Assembly: GCA_963840785.1 (NCBI GenBank) | Contig: CAWJAF010000008.1 | Span: 62,001 to 126,000, forward strand | DNA: 64,000 nt | Reading direction: 5' to 3' | From: JALYOK01 sp963840785 | GTDB taxonomy: Bacteria; Pseudomonadota; Gammaproteobacteria; Burkholderiales; JALYOK01 | Shown here: positions 54,554-63,898 of the stretch, in pieces | Position numbering within the stretch: the first letter of the stretch is position 1 | Layout of the letters: every line of letters begins with the position of its first letter | Translations under genes and position numbers: made by a program | Notes under the pieces: model-generated | What the model was told of the DNA's origin: nothing | Seen by the model: only the letters and a program-made list of their open reading frames with translations | Database searches by the model: none

Positions 54554-55171
54554 CTATTTCTTCTCGGTGAGTGCTTTTACAATTTCACCCAACTGCTTCA
54601 ACTGCTCCTGATCTGCCGCGCTAACATTCTCAGAACCTTTGCAGCGAGCGTCAGTGCGTTGCAGCGCGCCAAACATTTCACGCGTCACCGGAATCGGATC
54701 GCAGCCACGATCGTTCTCGCAGACGAAATCGAATTCGGGTTTAGCTTTGACGTGGCAGGCAAAACAATTCAGACCGAAGCGGTTGTTGACCTCGGCGAAA
54801 CCACGCGTGAAAATTTTCTGGCCTTCCTTGGTAATATCGATCCAGAAAAATTCCCAATCCTTCGTCGCCGGGCTAAAGCCCTTGTTGTGCTTGACCATCA
54901 CTTCGTTCGGCATGATTTGCAGCACCGATCCGGCCGGATAATCACCCGTTCCGGCGTTTGCGACCTTTACCGTCTCGGCGACATCGCCGAGTAAATTATC
55001 GACATAAAAATGTTTCACCGACGTCATCTCGGTGATGCACTTGAACGAATTGTCGTCGACTTTGATCTGGCCGGGATTGTCGGCAGCGTTTGCATACCCT
55101 GCGAATAATAGGGCGAGTCCCCAGCGGGCGAACACTGATTGAGCCTTGGGCTTTGCCAATGATGGGTTCAT
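54554..55171 (-). CDS. Secreted c-type heme protein, cytochrome P460-like
   Basis: 205 residues: signal peptide (ARWGLALLFAGYANA), then a globular part and a single heme motif CFACH in RFGLNCFACHVKAKPEFDF. After it come two more Cys (VCENDRGC). The layout (heme near the C-terminal third, preceded by the WxxxxITKEGQKIFTRGF-like segment) resembles cytochrome P460/c-prime-beta proteins, but the crosslinked Lys cannot be judged. Function unknown; possibly detoxifying NO or hydroxylamine. Single gene. Confidence 0.7.
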   Translation of the reverse strand: MNPSLAKPKAQSVFARWGLALLFAGYANAADNPGQIKVDDNSFKCITEMTSVKHFYVDNLLGDVAETVKVANAGTGDYPAGSVLQIMPNEVMVKHNKGFSPATKDWEFFWIDITKEGQKIFTRGFAEVNNRFGLNCFACHVKAKPEFDFVCENDRGCDPIPVTREMFGALQRTDARCKGSENVSAADQEQLKQLGEIVKALTEKK

Positions 55172-55287
55172 ATTACTTCTCCTTTTTGCGGTTGGGTTTG
55201 TTACGCCAAGTTCAATCGAACCGAATGGTTTCGAACCACCGAGCGCGCATGCAGTATACAGTATTCAACCCAGATAGGCGCATTCGA

Positions 55288-55320
55288 GCAAGCCCGAGAG
55301 GCTTATGGATACTGGCTTGC
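55288..55320 (-). repeat. Dispersed repeat, copy 9 (palindromic form)
   Basis: On the minus strand GCAAGCCAGTATCCATAAGC then CTCTCGGGCTTGC, a self-complementary copy with GCAAGCC/GGCTTGC ends. Intergenic. Confidence 0.7.
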
Positions 55321-55382
55321 AGGCCATACTACGCCACGACCCGCGCAGAATAAGGATCCTAGCGCAATAGTAGGGGAAGTAA

Positions 55383-55856
55383 CTACCTACTGGCTATTTC
55401 GGGATTCTTCGAGGTGACTCGCGCAACGCGCGGAATCATTCCAATGATTAGCGTTATTCCGCCGAGAATACCGACCAACATGTCTTTCATCGTATCGAAC
55501 AATCCGCCCTGGGAATGGCCGCCAAAATAACGATCATTGATAAACTCTGCGAATTCCCAAAACACCGTCGCGGCGCATGTGGCAAAGAACACCAGCAGCA
55601 CATGGGTCACAGGATGGAACGGGCCTAGGAGTTTGAGTCGTGACCCGTTAATCGATGTGCGGTGAAAGAAAAACGCAATCACCATCCCACCCAAAAAATG
55701 CATCGGAATGTCGATCCCCGGAAAGACTCGATAGGAATCAAATACTCGCGACATCAAGACATGCAAGCTGAAGACCGCGATAGGTGCCCAGCCCGATTCC
55801 AGGATCGATCGAATAATCCATTGATGAATCGATGATGAAGCGCGATGGGTTTCCAT
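55383..55856 (-). CDS. YjdF-like integral membrane protein
   Basis: 157 residues, four hydrophobic segments. WAPIAVFSLHVLMSRVF, PMHFLGGMVIAFFF, VLLVFFATCAATVFWEFAEF and MKDMLVGILGGITLIIGMIP carry polar residues (His, Glu, Asp) in the membrane, as in DUF2238/YjdF proteins. Function unknown. It is followed by ybeY on the same strand, 10 bases apart, but may be independent. Confidence 0.65.
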   Translation of the reverse strand: METHRASSSIHQWIIRSILESGWAPIAVFSLHVLMSRVFDSYRVFPGIDIPMHFLGGMVIAFFFHRTSINGSRLKLLGPFHPVTHVLLVFFATCAATVFWEFAEFINDRYFGGHSQGGLFDTMKDMLVGILGGITLIIGMIPRVARVTSKNPEIASR

Positions 55857-55866
55857 ATGGTTTCCT

Positions 55867-56340
55867 TCAATTGCCGTAGGGATTCGCGATTCTCATGCGC
55901 GCAAGCAATGCAACTTCATGCCGCTCCATGACTTCAGCGTCCGCGTTGGTTTCGTGATCGTAGCCTTGCAAATGCAACACACCATGAGTAACAAGATGCG
56001 CGTAGTGATGACGCAATACCTTGCGCTGCTGGCGCGCTTCTCTAGCAACAATCGGCGCGCACAGCACGATATCGCCGAATAGCGCGCCGCTCGCTGACTG
56101 ATCGTAAACGAAGGTCAGCACATTGGTGGCATAGTCTTTATTGCGGTAGGTTCGATTCAGTTCACGCCCTTCTTTCGCGCCGACGATACGTAAAGTGATC
56201 GTCGCATCGCGCTCTAAGGCGGCGCTGACACAACGACGCAACTGGGAGCGCGATGGAACACGCGGCTCCTCAGTGGCAAACTGAACGGCGAGGGAAAGCT
56301 TAGGGGCTTGTTGAAACTTAGGCTTGACTGCCCTTGGCAT
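55867..56340 (-). CDS. ybeY: Endoribonuclease YbeY (rRNA maturation)
   Basis: 157 residues from the ATG at 56340, overlapping the 3' end of phoH by 23 bases. Zinc site HGVLHLQGYDH near residue 120 (three His). Also DYATNVLTFVYD and GDIVLCAPIVAREARQ. Acts in 16S rRNA 3' end processing. It follows phoH-like in the usual miaB-phoH-ybeY order; corC is not next. Confidence 0.94.
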   Translation of the reverse strand: MPRAVKPKFQQAPKLSLAVQFATEEPRVPSRSQLRRCVSAALERDATITLRIVGAKEGRELNRTYRNKDYATNVLTFVYDQSASGALFGDIVLCAPIVAREARQQRKVLRHHYAHLVTHGVLHLQGYDHETNADAEVMERHEVALLARMRIANPYGN

Positions 56341-57292
56341 GTCGCTCGTAGGCGTTGACAATCGCTTGCACGATGGGGTGGCGCACGACGTCTTCCGATT
56401 GGAAAATCGTAAAGGCAATCGCCTCGATATCTTGCAGGACATTGCGCGCATCAATCAGGCCGCTCTTCTGGCCACGGGCTAAGTCAATCTGCGTAACGTC
56501 GCCGGTGATGACGGCCTTAGTGCCGAAGCCGATGCGCGTCAAAAACATCTTCATTTGTTCCGGCGTCGTGTTTTGCGCTTCATCGAGAATGATGAAGGAA
56601 TGATTCAACGTGCGCCCACGCATGTAGGCAAGCGGGGCGATTTCGATAGTACCGCGCTCGAACAATTTGTCGACTTTCTCGAAGCCCATCAAATCGTATA
56701 GCGCGTCGTATAACGGCCGCAAGTAAGGATCGACTTTTTGTGCCAAATCGCCCGGCAAAAACCCGAGTTTTTCTCCCGCTTCGACTGCGGGTCGTACCAA
56801 TACTAAGCGCTTCACTTTATCGCGCTGCAAGGCATCGACAGCGCAAGCGACGGCCAGGTAAGTTTTGCCCGTGCCAGCAGGGCCGACGCCGAACGTAATG
56901 TCGTGAGCTTGAATATTATTTAGATACTGAATTTGACGCGGCGTACGTCCGCGCAAATCACCGCGGCGCGTAAGCAATATTGGCGCTTGCAAATTTTCGC
57001 TGGCCTCAGGCGGGGCGGCCGAGACTTCGATCAAATGCAATTGCACGTCTTCCGCATGGAGTTCGCGCGTTGCCACTTGATAAAGGGCGAGCAACACTTT
57101 TTCTGCTTTGGCCACGCCGTCGGCAGAGCCATCAACCTGAAAATTTTCCCCGCGCCGGGTGATGTTTACCTTAAGCGACGCCTCGATTTGCCGAAGGTGT
57201 CCGTCGAGCGGCCCGCACAGATAGGCGAGCCGTTGATTATCAACAGGGGTAAAGCTCAGATCGATCGGCAACGATTGAACTGCGGCTTTCAA
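56318..57292 (-). CDS. ybeZ: PhoH-like ATPase (YbeZ)
   Basis: Cytoplasmic ATPase, 324 residues. The KH-like N-terminal part is followed by Walker A GPAGTGKTYLAVACAVDAL near residue 138-156. Then come RPAVEAGEKLGFLPGDL, Walker B FIILDEAQNTTPEQMKMFL and ITGDVTQIDL. It works with YbeY in ribosome quality control. It overlaps miaB upstream by 4 bases (ATGA). Confidence 0.95.
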   Translation of the reverse strand: MKAAVQSLPIDLSFTPVDNQRLAYLCGPLDGHLRQIEASLKVNITRRGENFQVDGSADGVAKAEKVLLALYQVATRELHAEDVQLHLIEVSAAPPEASENLQAPILLTRRGDLRGRTPRQIQYLNNIQAHDITFGVGPAGTGKTYLAVACAVDALQRDKVKRLVLVRPAVEAGEKLGFLPGDLAQKVDPYLRPLYDALYDLMGFEKVDKLFERGTIEIAPLAYMRGRTLNHSFIILDEAQNTTPEQMKMFLTRIGFGTKAVITGDVTQIDLARGQKSGLIDARNVLQDIEAIAFTIFQSEDVVRHPIVQAIVNAYERHAKGSQA

Positions 57293-58617
57293 TGCAACAC
57301 TAGTTCGCCGCGCAACGAATGCGGCATAGCGGAGATGATTTTTACTTCGGCGAATTGACCAATCAAGCGTGGCTGGCCAGGCAAATTAACGACACGATTG
57401 TTGTCAGCTCGCCCGAAAAGTTCGTCGGGATTTTTTTTCGCCGGGCCTTCGATCAATAGCCGCTGGACTGAGCCAACCATTTTATCGCTGTACGATTTTG
57501 ACAGTGCTTCGATTTTGCTTTGCAAACGCTGCAAGCGTTCGAGCTTTAATTCGCGCGGCACAGCGTCCTCAAGATCGGCAGCCGGCGTGCCGGGACGCGG
57601 GCTGTATATAAAGCTATAGCTACCATCAAAGCTAACGTCGTCGACCAATTTCAGCGTCGCTTCAAAATCCTTTTCCGTTTCGCCCGGAAAACCGATAATG
57701 AAATCAGACGATATGGAAACGTCAGGCCGCGCAGCACGCAGTTTTCGAATGATGGATTTGTATTCCAACGCCGTATAACCGCGCTTCATCGCCGCCAGAA
57801 TCGAATCGGAACCCGATTGCACCGGCAAGTGCACTTGACTCACGAGCTGTGGAATTTTTTCGTAAGCATCAATCAGCCGCTGAGAAAATTCACGCGGATG
57901 TGAGCTGGTGTAACGAATGCGTTCAATACCGGGCATTGCGGCGACGTAATCGAGCAAGTGCGCGAAATCAGCGATCTGGCCGTTTTCTATTTTGCCGCGA
58001 TAGGCGTTCACGTTCTGACCGAGCAGTGTGACTTCTTTTACCCCGCGATCGGCGAGGTCCGCCACTTCCGTCAATACGTCTTCGAAGTTGCGCGAGACTT
58101 CTTCCCCGCGCGTATACGGCACAACGCAAAAGCTGCAATATTTGCTACAGCCCTCCATGATCGACACAAACGCCGTCGGGCCTTCAATGCGGGCCGGCGG
58201 CAAGTGATCGAATTTTTCAATTTCGGGAAACGAGATGTCAACTTGCGCGCGGCCCGATTGGCGGCGCTTGGCGATCAAGTCCGGCAAGCGATGCAATGTC
58301 TGCGGTCCGAATACCAAATCCACATACGGCGCGCGGCGGACAATTGCCGCGCCTTCTTGACTGGCGACACAACCACCGACGCCGATAATCAAATTGGGAT
58401 TGAGTTGCTTCAAATGTCGAACGGTACCTAAATCGCTAAACACTTTTTCCTGTGCCTTCTCGCGCACCGAACAAGTGTTAAACAAAATCACGTCGGCATC
58501 TTCCGGCGAATTAGTTTTTTCCAACCCCTCAGAAGCGTGCAATACGTCGGCCATTTTGTCCGAGTCGTACTCATTCATTTGGCAGCCAAAGGTTTTGATG
58601 TAGAGCTTTTTGGCCAT
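57289..58617 (-). CDS. miaB: tRNA-2-methylthio-N6-dimethylallyladenosine synthase
   Basis: Radical SAM methylthiotransferase modifying A37 of tRNA, 442 residues. Three N-terminal cluster cysteines in TFGCQMNEYDSDKM, LFNTCSVREKAQEK and GVGGCVASQEG. The radical SAM CxxxCxxC is in EGCSKYCSFCVVPYTRG near residue 157. A C-terminal TRAM domain is seen (VNLPGQPRLIGQFAEVKI). A small secreted-protein gene lies 3 bases upstream. Confidence 0.96.
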   Translation of the reverse strand: MAKKLYIKTFGCQMNEYDSDKMADVLHASEGLEKTNSPEDADVILFNTCSVREKAQEKVFSDLGTVRHLKQLNPNLIIGVGGCVASQEGAAIVRRAPYVDLVFGPQTLHRLPDLIAKRRQSGRAQVDISFPEIEKFDHLPPARIEGPTAFVSIMEGCSKYCSFCVVPYTRGEEVSRNFEDVLTEVADLADRGVKEVTLLGQNVNAYRGKIENGQIADFAHLLDYVAAMPGIERIRYTSSHPREFSQRLIDAYEKIPQLVSQVHLPVQSGSDSILAAMKRGYTALEYKSIIRKLRAARPDVSISSDFIIGFPGETEKDFEATLKLVDDVSFDGSYSFIYSPRPGTPAADLEDAVPRELKLERLQRLQSKIEALSKSYSDKMVGSVQRLLIEGPAKKNPDELFGRADNNRVVNLPGQPRLIGQFAEVKIISAMPHSLRGELVLH

Positions 58618-58620
58618 GGA

Positions 58621-58953
58621 CTACTTTTGAATCGTCACAACTTCGCCCGGCGCGAGTAACCATAACTCGTGGAGAAATCCCGTTTGAGGTTCGAGTTTGT
58701 ATACGACTTTTGCGCCGGCTGGCAGTATCGCCGGCAAAATGATGCTATTGCTCTGATCACGAATGAGAGCGCCGGGTGATAATCGATAGGTCTGTGAACC
58801 TATCTTGACAAACGGTCGCTCAAATTCATTTAGCGTGCCACGCTTAGAAATAGGCGGGAAATCGCGCGAATACGTGTGCCCGACTAAAAAAAGACTTAGC
58901 AACACAGAAAATACGAGTGTACGCACGCCGGAACGGAGTTTTAAGTCTATCAA
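58621..58953 (-). CDS. Hypothetical exported protein
   Basis: 110 residues with an N-terminal hydrophobic export signal (TLVFSVLLSLFLVGHTYSRD). The rest (GSQTYRLSPGALIRDQSNSI, LPAGAKVVYKLEPQTGFLHE, LWLLAPGEV) looks like a small beta-rich domain. It is not recognised. It is in operon position just before miaB, with a 3-base gap. A tRNA gene lies upstream. Confidence 0.7.
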   Translation of the reverse strand: MIDLKLRSGVRTLVFSVLLSLFLVGHTYSRDFPPISKRGTLNEFERPFVKIGSQTYRLSPGALIRDQSNSIILPAILPAGAKVVYKLEPQTGFLHELWLLAPGEVVTIQK

Positions 58954-58989
58954 CGTGAGTGCGAATCCAATATCTGCGTTAGGAAAGCG

Positions 58990-59066
<77 letters not shown>

Positions 59067-59110
59067 GCGTTATCAAAGCCGTAGATTATCCCTTGGCAAT
59101 GGCGGTTCTG

Positions 59111-59917
59111 TCAACGAAAGCCCAGCACGTCTTGCATGTCGTACAGGCCCGAGGATTTGCCGGATAAAAAGCGCGCCGCGCGTAAAGCGCCCTGCGCAAA
59201 TGTCGCGCGGCTTGATGCTTTGTGGGAAATTTCAATGCGCTCGCCGATGCCGGCGAACATCACGGTGTGATCGCCGACGATGTCCCCGCCACGCATCGTT
59301 GCAAATCCGATGGTCGATGGATCACGCTCGCCGGTGACGCCTTCACGTCCGTATACGGCGCACTGTTGCAAATCACGTCCGAGTGCTTTCGCGACGACTT
59401 CACCCATGCGCAACGCGGTACCCGACGGCGCGTCGACTTTGTGACGATGATGGGCTTCGACGATTTCGATATCGTACCCTTCGGATAACACGCGCGCAGC
59501 CATATCCAATAATTTCAAACAGACATTCACACCAACACTCATATTCGGCGCAAAGACGATGGCGATATCGCGGCTCGCCTCGGAAATAATTTGCTTTTGC
59601 TCTTCGGTAAATCCCGTCGTGCCGATGACGAGTTTGGATTTTTTTGCGCGGCATATTTTCAGGTATTCCAAGGTCCCTTCCGGCCGGGTGAAATCGATCA
59701 AGACGTCGTTAGGTTTCAGTGCGCTCGCAAAGTTATCGGTAATTGCAACACCTGTCTTGACGCCCAGCGCTTCACCCGCATCGCGGCCCAGCACAGGGCT
59801 GCCGGACATTTCCAGCGCGCCAGACAATTGCAAATCATTTGATTGGCGGAGTAACTCGATGAGCGTTCGACCCATGCGCCCGCCGCTGCCCGCGACGCAG
59901 ACATTGAGCGCACTCAT
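59111..59917 (-). CDS. dapB: 4-hydroxy-tetrahydrodipicolinate reductase
   Basis: NAD(P)H-dependent step of lysine/diaminopimelate synthesis, 268 residues. NADPH site VAGSGGRMGRTLIEL, active-site EAHHRHKVDAPSGTAL near residue 155, and RAARFLSGKSSGLYDMQDVL at the end. It overlaps bamE by four bases. Confidence 0.96.
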   Translation of the reverse strand: MSALNVCVAGSGGRMGRTLIELLRQSNDLQLSGALEMSGSPVLGRDAGEALGVKTGVAITDNFASALKPNDVLIDFTRPEGTLEYLKICRAKKSKLVIGTTGFTEEQKQIISEASRDIAIVFAPNMSVGVNVCLKLLDMAARVLSEGYDIEIVEAHHRHKVDAPSGTALRMGEVVAKALGRDLQQCAVYGREGVTGERDPSTIGFATMRGGDIVGDHTVMFAGIGERIEISHKASSRATFAQGALRAARFLSGKSSGLYDMQDVLGFR

Positions 59918-60312
59918 TTGGTTTCGGCAGGGACTTGTGCTTCAGGCTCGGCGGTGGGCAATTCCGGCTCGGCCATCGGTGCGAGTACCGGCACACCATC
60001 ACCTACCATACGGGCTAATTTTTCTTCCTCAAAAATCAGTGCGACATGATTTTGCTCGGACATTTTGCCGCGTTTATTCAGGTAATGAACGTAATCCCAG
60101 CGGTTGGCATGAAACACATCGTTCACTAGGGGTGTACCGAGAATTTGCGCCGCCTGGTTTTTTGACATGCCGGATTTGAGTTTCGCGAGGGCTTCTGCGC
60201 TGACGATATTGCCCTGCTGAATGGGCAATTTGTAAGGCGTCAGCGCGCTACAGCCGGCAGCGAAAATAAGGATAACAATCGGCACTAAGTGCTGAAGAAA
60301 ACGGATCGGCAT
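59914..60312 (-). CDS. bamE: Outer membrane lipoprotein BamE
   Basis: Small lipoprotein of the beta-barrel assembly complex, 132 residues from the ATG at 60312. Lipoprotein signal ends in IFAAGC; the SmpA/OmlA core has KLKSGMSKNQAAQILGTPLV and RWDYVHYLNKRGK. A Pro/Glu-rich tail extends it past the usual 110-120 residues. Divergent from fur, the usual arrangement. Confidence 0.93.
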   Translation of the reverse strand: MPIRFLQHLVPIVILIFAAGCSALTPYKLPIQQGNIVSAEALAKLKSGMSKNQAAQILGTPLVNDVFHANRWDYVHYLNKRGKMSEQNHVALIFEEEKLARMVGDGVPVLAPMAEPELPTAEPEAQVPAETK

Positions 60313-60355
60313 GGCGTATTCGCGCATTGGCGAGCAAAGATGATGGATAGCGCAT

Positions 60356-60361
60356 TATAAT
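60356..60361 (+). promoter_or_regulatory. -10 box of fur
   Basis: TATAAT 20 bases before the fur ATG, in CGCATTATAATGG. No matching -35 at a normal distance was found (a TTGGCG is 23 bases away), so a weak or activated promoter is possible. Confidence 0.5.
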
Positions 60362-60381
60362 GGTGAAAACTCTCGGAAGCG

Positions 60382-60819
60382 ATGATCATGAGCGAGCCCA
60401 AAGATTTAAAAGATATGGGACTGAAGGCGACGTTGCCGCGCCTGCGAATTCTCGATCTATTCGAAAACACGGACGTGCGTCACCTCACGGCCGAAGATGT
60501 CTATCGCCTGCTAATGAAAGAAGGTGTGGATATCGGCCTGGCGACCATCTATCGCGTGCTGACACAATTTGAGCAAGCCGGACTGTTAGTGCGCCATCAT
60601 TTTGAAAGTGGCAAAGCGGTTTACGAATTAAACCAAGGCGGTCATCACGATCATTTGGTTTGTTTGCAATGTGGCCGCGTCGAAGAGTTCATCGACGAAG
60701 AAATCGAAAAACGGCAAAAGAAAATCGCGAAGGAACGTGGCTTCGAAATTCATGACCATTCATTGCATTTGTACGCCGATTGCATAAAGACCGGCTGTCC
60801 GTACAAAACCATGCCGTGA
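60382..60819 (+). CDS. fur: Ferric uptake regulator Fur
   Basis: Iron-responsive repressor, 145 residues (143 if the ATG two codons on is used). HTH region AEDVYRLLMKEGVDIGLATI then YRVLTQFEQAGL, and metal sites GGHHDHLVCLQCG and ADCIKTGCPYK with a second CxxC-like pair. Full length. It is divergent to bamE-dapB. Confidence 0.95.
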   Translation: MIMSEPKDLKDMGLKATLPRLRILDLFENTDVRHLTAEDVYRLLMKEGVDIGLATIYRVLTQFEQAGLLVRHHFESGKAVYELNQGGHHDHLVCLQCGRVEEFIDEEIEKRQKKIAKERGFEIHDHSLHLYADCIKTGCPYKTMP

Positions 60820-60824
60820 TCGCA

Positions 60825-61211
60825 ATGCAAAAATTTGCTGGCGTGTTGTTTTGCTGCGTGATTGGAGCGTTCTTGGTCATCGCCGCCAATTTCGCTGGCG
60901 CGCGCGATTCGGGACATGAATCCGCGAAAGCTTCATTCTCGAGCATCGCTGTGGCGAATCTTCCGCCCGAAGGCCAGGCGACACTGCAGCTCATCAAAAA
61001 AGGCGGGCCGTATCCCTATCGTAAAGACGGTTCCATTTTCGGCAATCGCGAAAGAAATCTACCGCGTCAATCGCGCGGCTACTACAAGGAATACACCGTC
61101 AAAACGCCAGGCGCTAACCATCGTGGTGCGCGTAGAATTGTCGCTGGCGAGGTTGGCGAATACTATTACACAGGCGATCACTACAATACCTTTCAACGCA
61201 TTGTGGAATGA
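60825..61211 (+). CDS. Secreted guanyl-specific ribonuclease (barnase-like)
   Basis: 128 residues with an export signal (FAGVLFCCVIGAFLVIAANF). Ribonuclease core: GGPYPYRKDGSIFGNRERNL then KEYTVKTP (general base Glu), GARRIVAGEVGEYYYTGDHY (catalytic Arg and His) and NTFQRIVE. This matches the microbial N1/barnase family. A barstar-type gene follows, so this is an extracellular RNase with its immunity protein. Confidence 0.88.
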   Translation: MQKFAGVLFCCVIGAFLVIAANFAGARDSGHESAKASFSSIAVANLPPEGQATLQLIKKGGPYPYRKDGSIFGNRERNLPRQSRGYYKEYTVKTPGANHRGARRIVAGEVGEYYYTGDHYNTFQRIVE

Positions 61212-61225
61212 GGGAATCTCTGATC

Positions 61226-61675
61226 ATGAAATCATTCAGCACCTTGTTGGAAGACCGCACCAAACCCGGGGTTTACCTGCTAAAAACTATGCCGCCAGTC
61301 AAGGATTTAGAAAAACAAGCCAGGACAAAAGGCTTTTTGTTCTTTCATCTTGAGGGCAAGAAAATCGAGAAAAAAGAACAATTTTTAAATCACGCCGCGT
61401 TAGCCATGCATTTTCCGGATCACTTCGGCAACAATTGGGATGCGTTAGAAGATTGTCTAACCGACCTATCTTGGTTTGAAGAAGGGAAAGCAAAAAACGG
61501 TTACGTGATCCTTTTCGATCACTTCGATCCATTCGCTGATCATCATGAAAGCCAACTCGAAACCGTCGTGGAAATTTTTCAGTCCGCGACAGAGTATTGG
61601 CACGATCAGGGCAAAGCGATGTTTGTATTTCTACACGGCAAGGGCGGTACTGAGTTGGAGCTGAAGTCGATTTAG
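61226..61675 (+). CDS. Barstar-family ribonuclease inhibitor
   Basis: 149 residues from ATG 61226 (GAGGGA lies 10 bases upstream). The barstar core FPDHFGNNWDALEDCLTDLS holds the conserved Asp that blocks the RNase active site. The longer N- and C-terminal parts (FLFFHLEGKKIEKKEQFLNH, AKNGYVILFDHFDPFADHHE) make it bigger than classical barstar (about 90 residues). Cytoplasmic. It protects the cell from the preceding ribonuclease. Confidence 0.88.
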   Translation: MKSFSTLLEDRTKPGVYLLKTMPPVKDLEKQARTKGFLFFHLEGKKIEKKEQFLNHAALAMHFPDHFGNNWDALEDCLTDLSWFEEGKAKNGYVILFDHFDPFADHHESQLETVVEIFQSATEYWHDQGKAMFVFLHGKGGTELELKSI

Positions 61676-61796
61676 GGACGCTCTGACTTATCTGGAATTC
61701 CAAGCGTAACAAAACGCGAGTACCGCAGGGATGCGACTAAATCAGATTACATCTACACTTCCGTAGAAATAGCGCCACTTAAAAACTTTACTAAAC

Positions 61797-62946
61797 ATGC
61801 CTCTTAACCTCAGTCATTCTTGGCTCGATGCAGACTTAGCCACTTATCGCGATACTGTTGAGCGTTTCGTCGAAACCGAAATGCTGCCGGAAGATGAGGC
61901 TGCTCGTAAGCGCGGCCATGTTGGCCACGAACTCTGGCGGCGCGCCGGTGAATTGGGCGTGCTTTGCACCGATATTCCTGAACAATACGGCGGCGGTGGC
62001 GGCGATTTTCGCCATGAAGCGCTACTCTACGAAGCGATGTCGCGGCGCGGATTATCCGGCATGAGCCCTTCGGTACACAGCATCGTCGCGCATTATTTTC
62101 TCAATCACGGCACGGAAGAACAAAGGCAACGCTTTTTGCCACGCATGGCACGAGGCGAATTGGTCGGGGCCATTGCGATGACGGAGCCCGGAACCGGTTC
62201 CGATTTGCAGGGCATACGCACTCGTGCCGAGCGGCAAGGCGATCGCTATCTACTCAACGGTTCTAAAACTTTTATTACCAACGGATATTTGGCGGGCGTT
62301 GTGTTAGTCGTAGCCAAAACTGATCCTGCGGCACGTGCACGCGGCATGTCGATCTTTATCGTCGAATCCAGTCAAGCGAACGGCTATTCTGTTGGACGCG
62401 TACTCGACAAGATCGGTTTAAAAGCCCAGGACACCTCGGAATTGTTTTTCGATAATGTCGAACTTCCAGCCGAGAACTTACTCGGCGGGGTCGAAGGTCA
62501 AGGTTTTTATCAACTCATGTCAGACTTGCCCTACGAGCGCTTGATGATCGGCGTCATCGCCGTTGCGGCCATGGAGGGCGCCTACCTAGCCACGCTGGAT
62601 TACGTGCGCCAACGGGCGGCGTTCGGCAAGCCAATCGCCGAGTTCCAGAATACTAAATTCAAACTCGCTGAGATCGCCACCACCATTAAAGTAGCACGTA
62701 CCTTCGTCGATCAATGCGTCGTTGGATTTAGTCGCCGGCAAACTCGATACGGCAACGGCCTCAATGGTAAAACTATGGACGACGGAGCAACAAGGAACGG
62801 TCATCGACGAGTGTCTGCAATTACATGGCGGTTACGGCTATATGAATGAATACTTGGTGGCGCGAATGTATGCCGACGCTCGCGTCCAGCGGATCTACGG
62901 CGGCACCAGCGAGATCATGAAGGAAGTGATCTCACGCTCACTTTGA
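61797..62946 (+). CDS. Acyl-CoA dehydrogenase, frameshifted as read
   Basis: FAD enzyme, about 380 residues when rejoined. TEPGTGSDLQGIRTRAE with the TxPxxGSD motif near residue 130, FITNGYLAGVVLVVAKTD, RAAFGKPIAEFQNTKFKLAE, and the C-terminal QLHGGYGYMNEYLVARMYAD, RVQRIYGGTSEIMKEVI. Near 62730 one extra base shifts the frame from TFVDQCV to MDLVAGKLDTATA. A catalytic Glu is expected in the IYGGTSEIM region. Substrate class unknown; resembles medium/long-chain types. Confidence 0.87.
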
Positions 62947-63024
62947 CTTATAACTGGCCCGTAGCATATCAACATCTTCAAGCGCTTAGCACGGCCCGAT
63001 TTTCAGGACGAGCAAGTGGCCAAA

Positions 63025-63471
63025 TTAAGTCGATAGCTTGGATTTAACAATACTGGAAACTTTGCCCATATCGGCACGGCCGGCGAGTTTCGGTTTGAGT
63101 TCGGCCATGACTTTAGCCATATCTTTAATGCCTGTTGCGCCGCTAGCGGCAATGGCTGCGGCAACTGCCGCCTCGACATCCGCATCACTAAAGGCTTGTG
63201 GCATATAGGCTTGATAAATCGCAAGTTCAGCTTTTTCTTTGTCCGCTAAATCTTGGCGATTCGCCGCCTCGTATTGCGCGATGGAATCGCGGCGCTGTTT
63301 GATCAACTTTTCCGTCACAGCAATGACATCTGGATCGGTCAAGCTGATGCGCTCATCCACCTCGCGCTGCTTCAGCGCCGCGAGCAGCATGCGGATCGCC
63401 GAGAGGCGTTCGCTATCCTTCGCGCGCATCGCGGATTTCATGTCTTCCGTGATTTGATCTTTTAGGGACAT
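63025..63471 (-). CDS. YqeY/GatB-like tRNA amidotransferase-related protein
   Basis: 148 residues, YqeY family: LKDQITEDMKSAMRAKDSER, LSAIRMLLAALKQREVDERI, AAIAASGATGIKDMAKVMAE, LKPKLAGRADMGKVSSIVKS. Similar to the C-terminal tail of the GatB/GatE subunit. It usually lies downstream of rpsU, as here, but dnaG does not follow. It is 68 bases downstream of rpsU. Confidence 0.9.
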   Translation of the reverse strand: MSLKDQITEDMKSAMRAKDSERLSAIRMLLAALKQREVDERISLTDPDVIAVTEKLIKQRRDSIAQYEAANRQDLADKEKAELAIYQAYMPQAFSDADVEAAVAAAIAASGATGIKDMAKVMAELKPKLAGRADMGKVSSIVKSKLST

Positions 63472-63539
63472 GATTAGGGACGGCTGTGGGGGTTTTAGGC
63501 GGGTATCGGGTTTTTAGCTAGATCCGACTCCCACCAAAA

Positions 63540-63752
63540 TCAAAACAGTTTCGGCGGCAACATTTGGCTGCGCAGGCGCTTATAGCGGCGCTTCACGGCA
63601 GCGGCGAGTTTGCGTTTACGTTCGGTCGTGGGCTTTTCGTAGAATTCGCGAGCGCGAAGTTCGGTCAACAATCCAGTCTTTTCAACAGCGCGCTTGAAGC
63701 GGCGCAGAGCAACATCAAACGGCTCATTTTCTTTTACACGTACGGTCGGCAT
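63540..63752 (-). CDS. rpsU: 30S ribosomal protein S21
   Basis: 70 residues, PTVRVKENEPFDVALRRFKR at the N-terminus and RRYKRLRSQMLPPKLF at the end, a basic protein. Needed for translation initiation. First gene of the rpsU-yqeY pair. Confidence 0.96.
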   Translation of the reverse strand: MPTVRVKENEPFDVALRRFKRAVEKTGLLTELRAREFYEKPTTERKRKLAAAVKRRYKRLRSQMLPPKLF

Positions 63753-63898
63753 GAAACTCCTTTGTAAACCTGCGATGGGAAAAAACCAAGATTATACCTG
63801 ATTTGTGCCGCCTGTGTCGGATGCGACGTTTGGCGCAATTACCATTGCAGCGACCCGCGCCAGAAACCATATCCAGCGCGGCTCCCAGCATGGCATAC

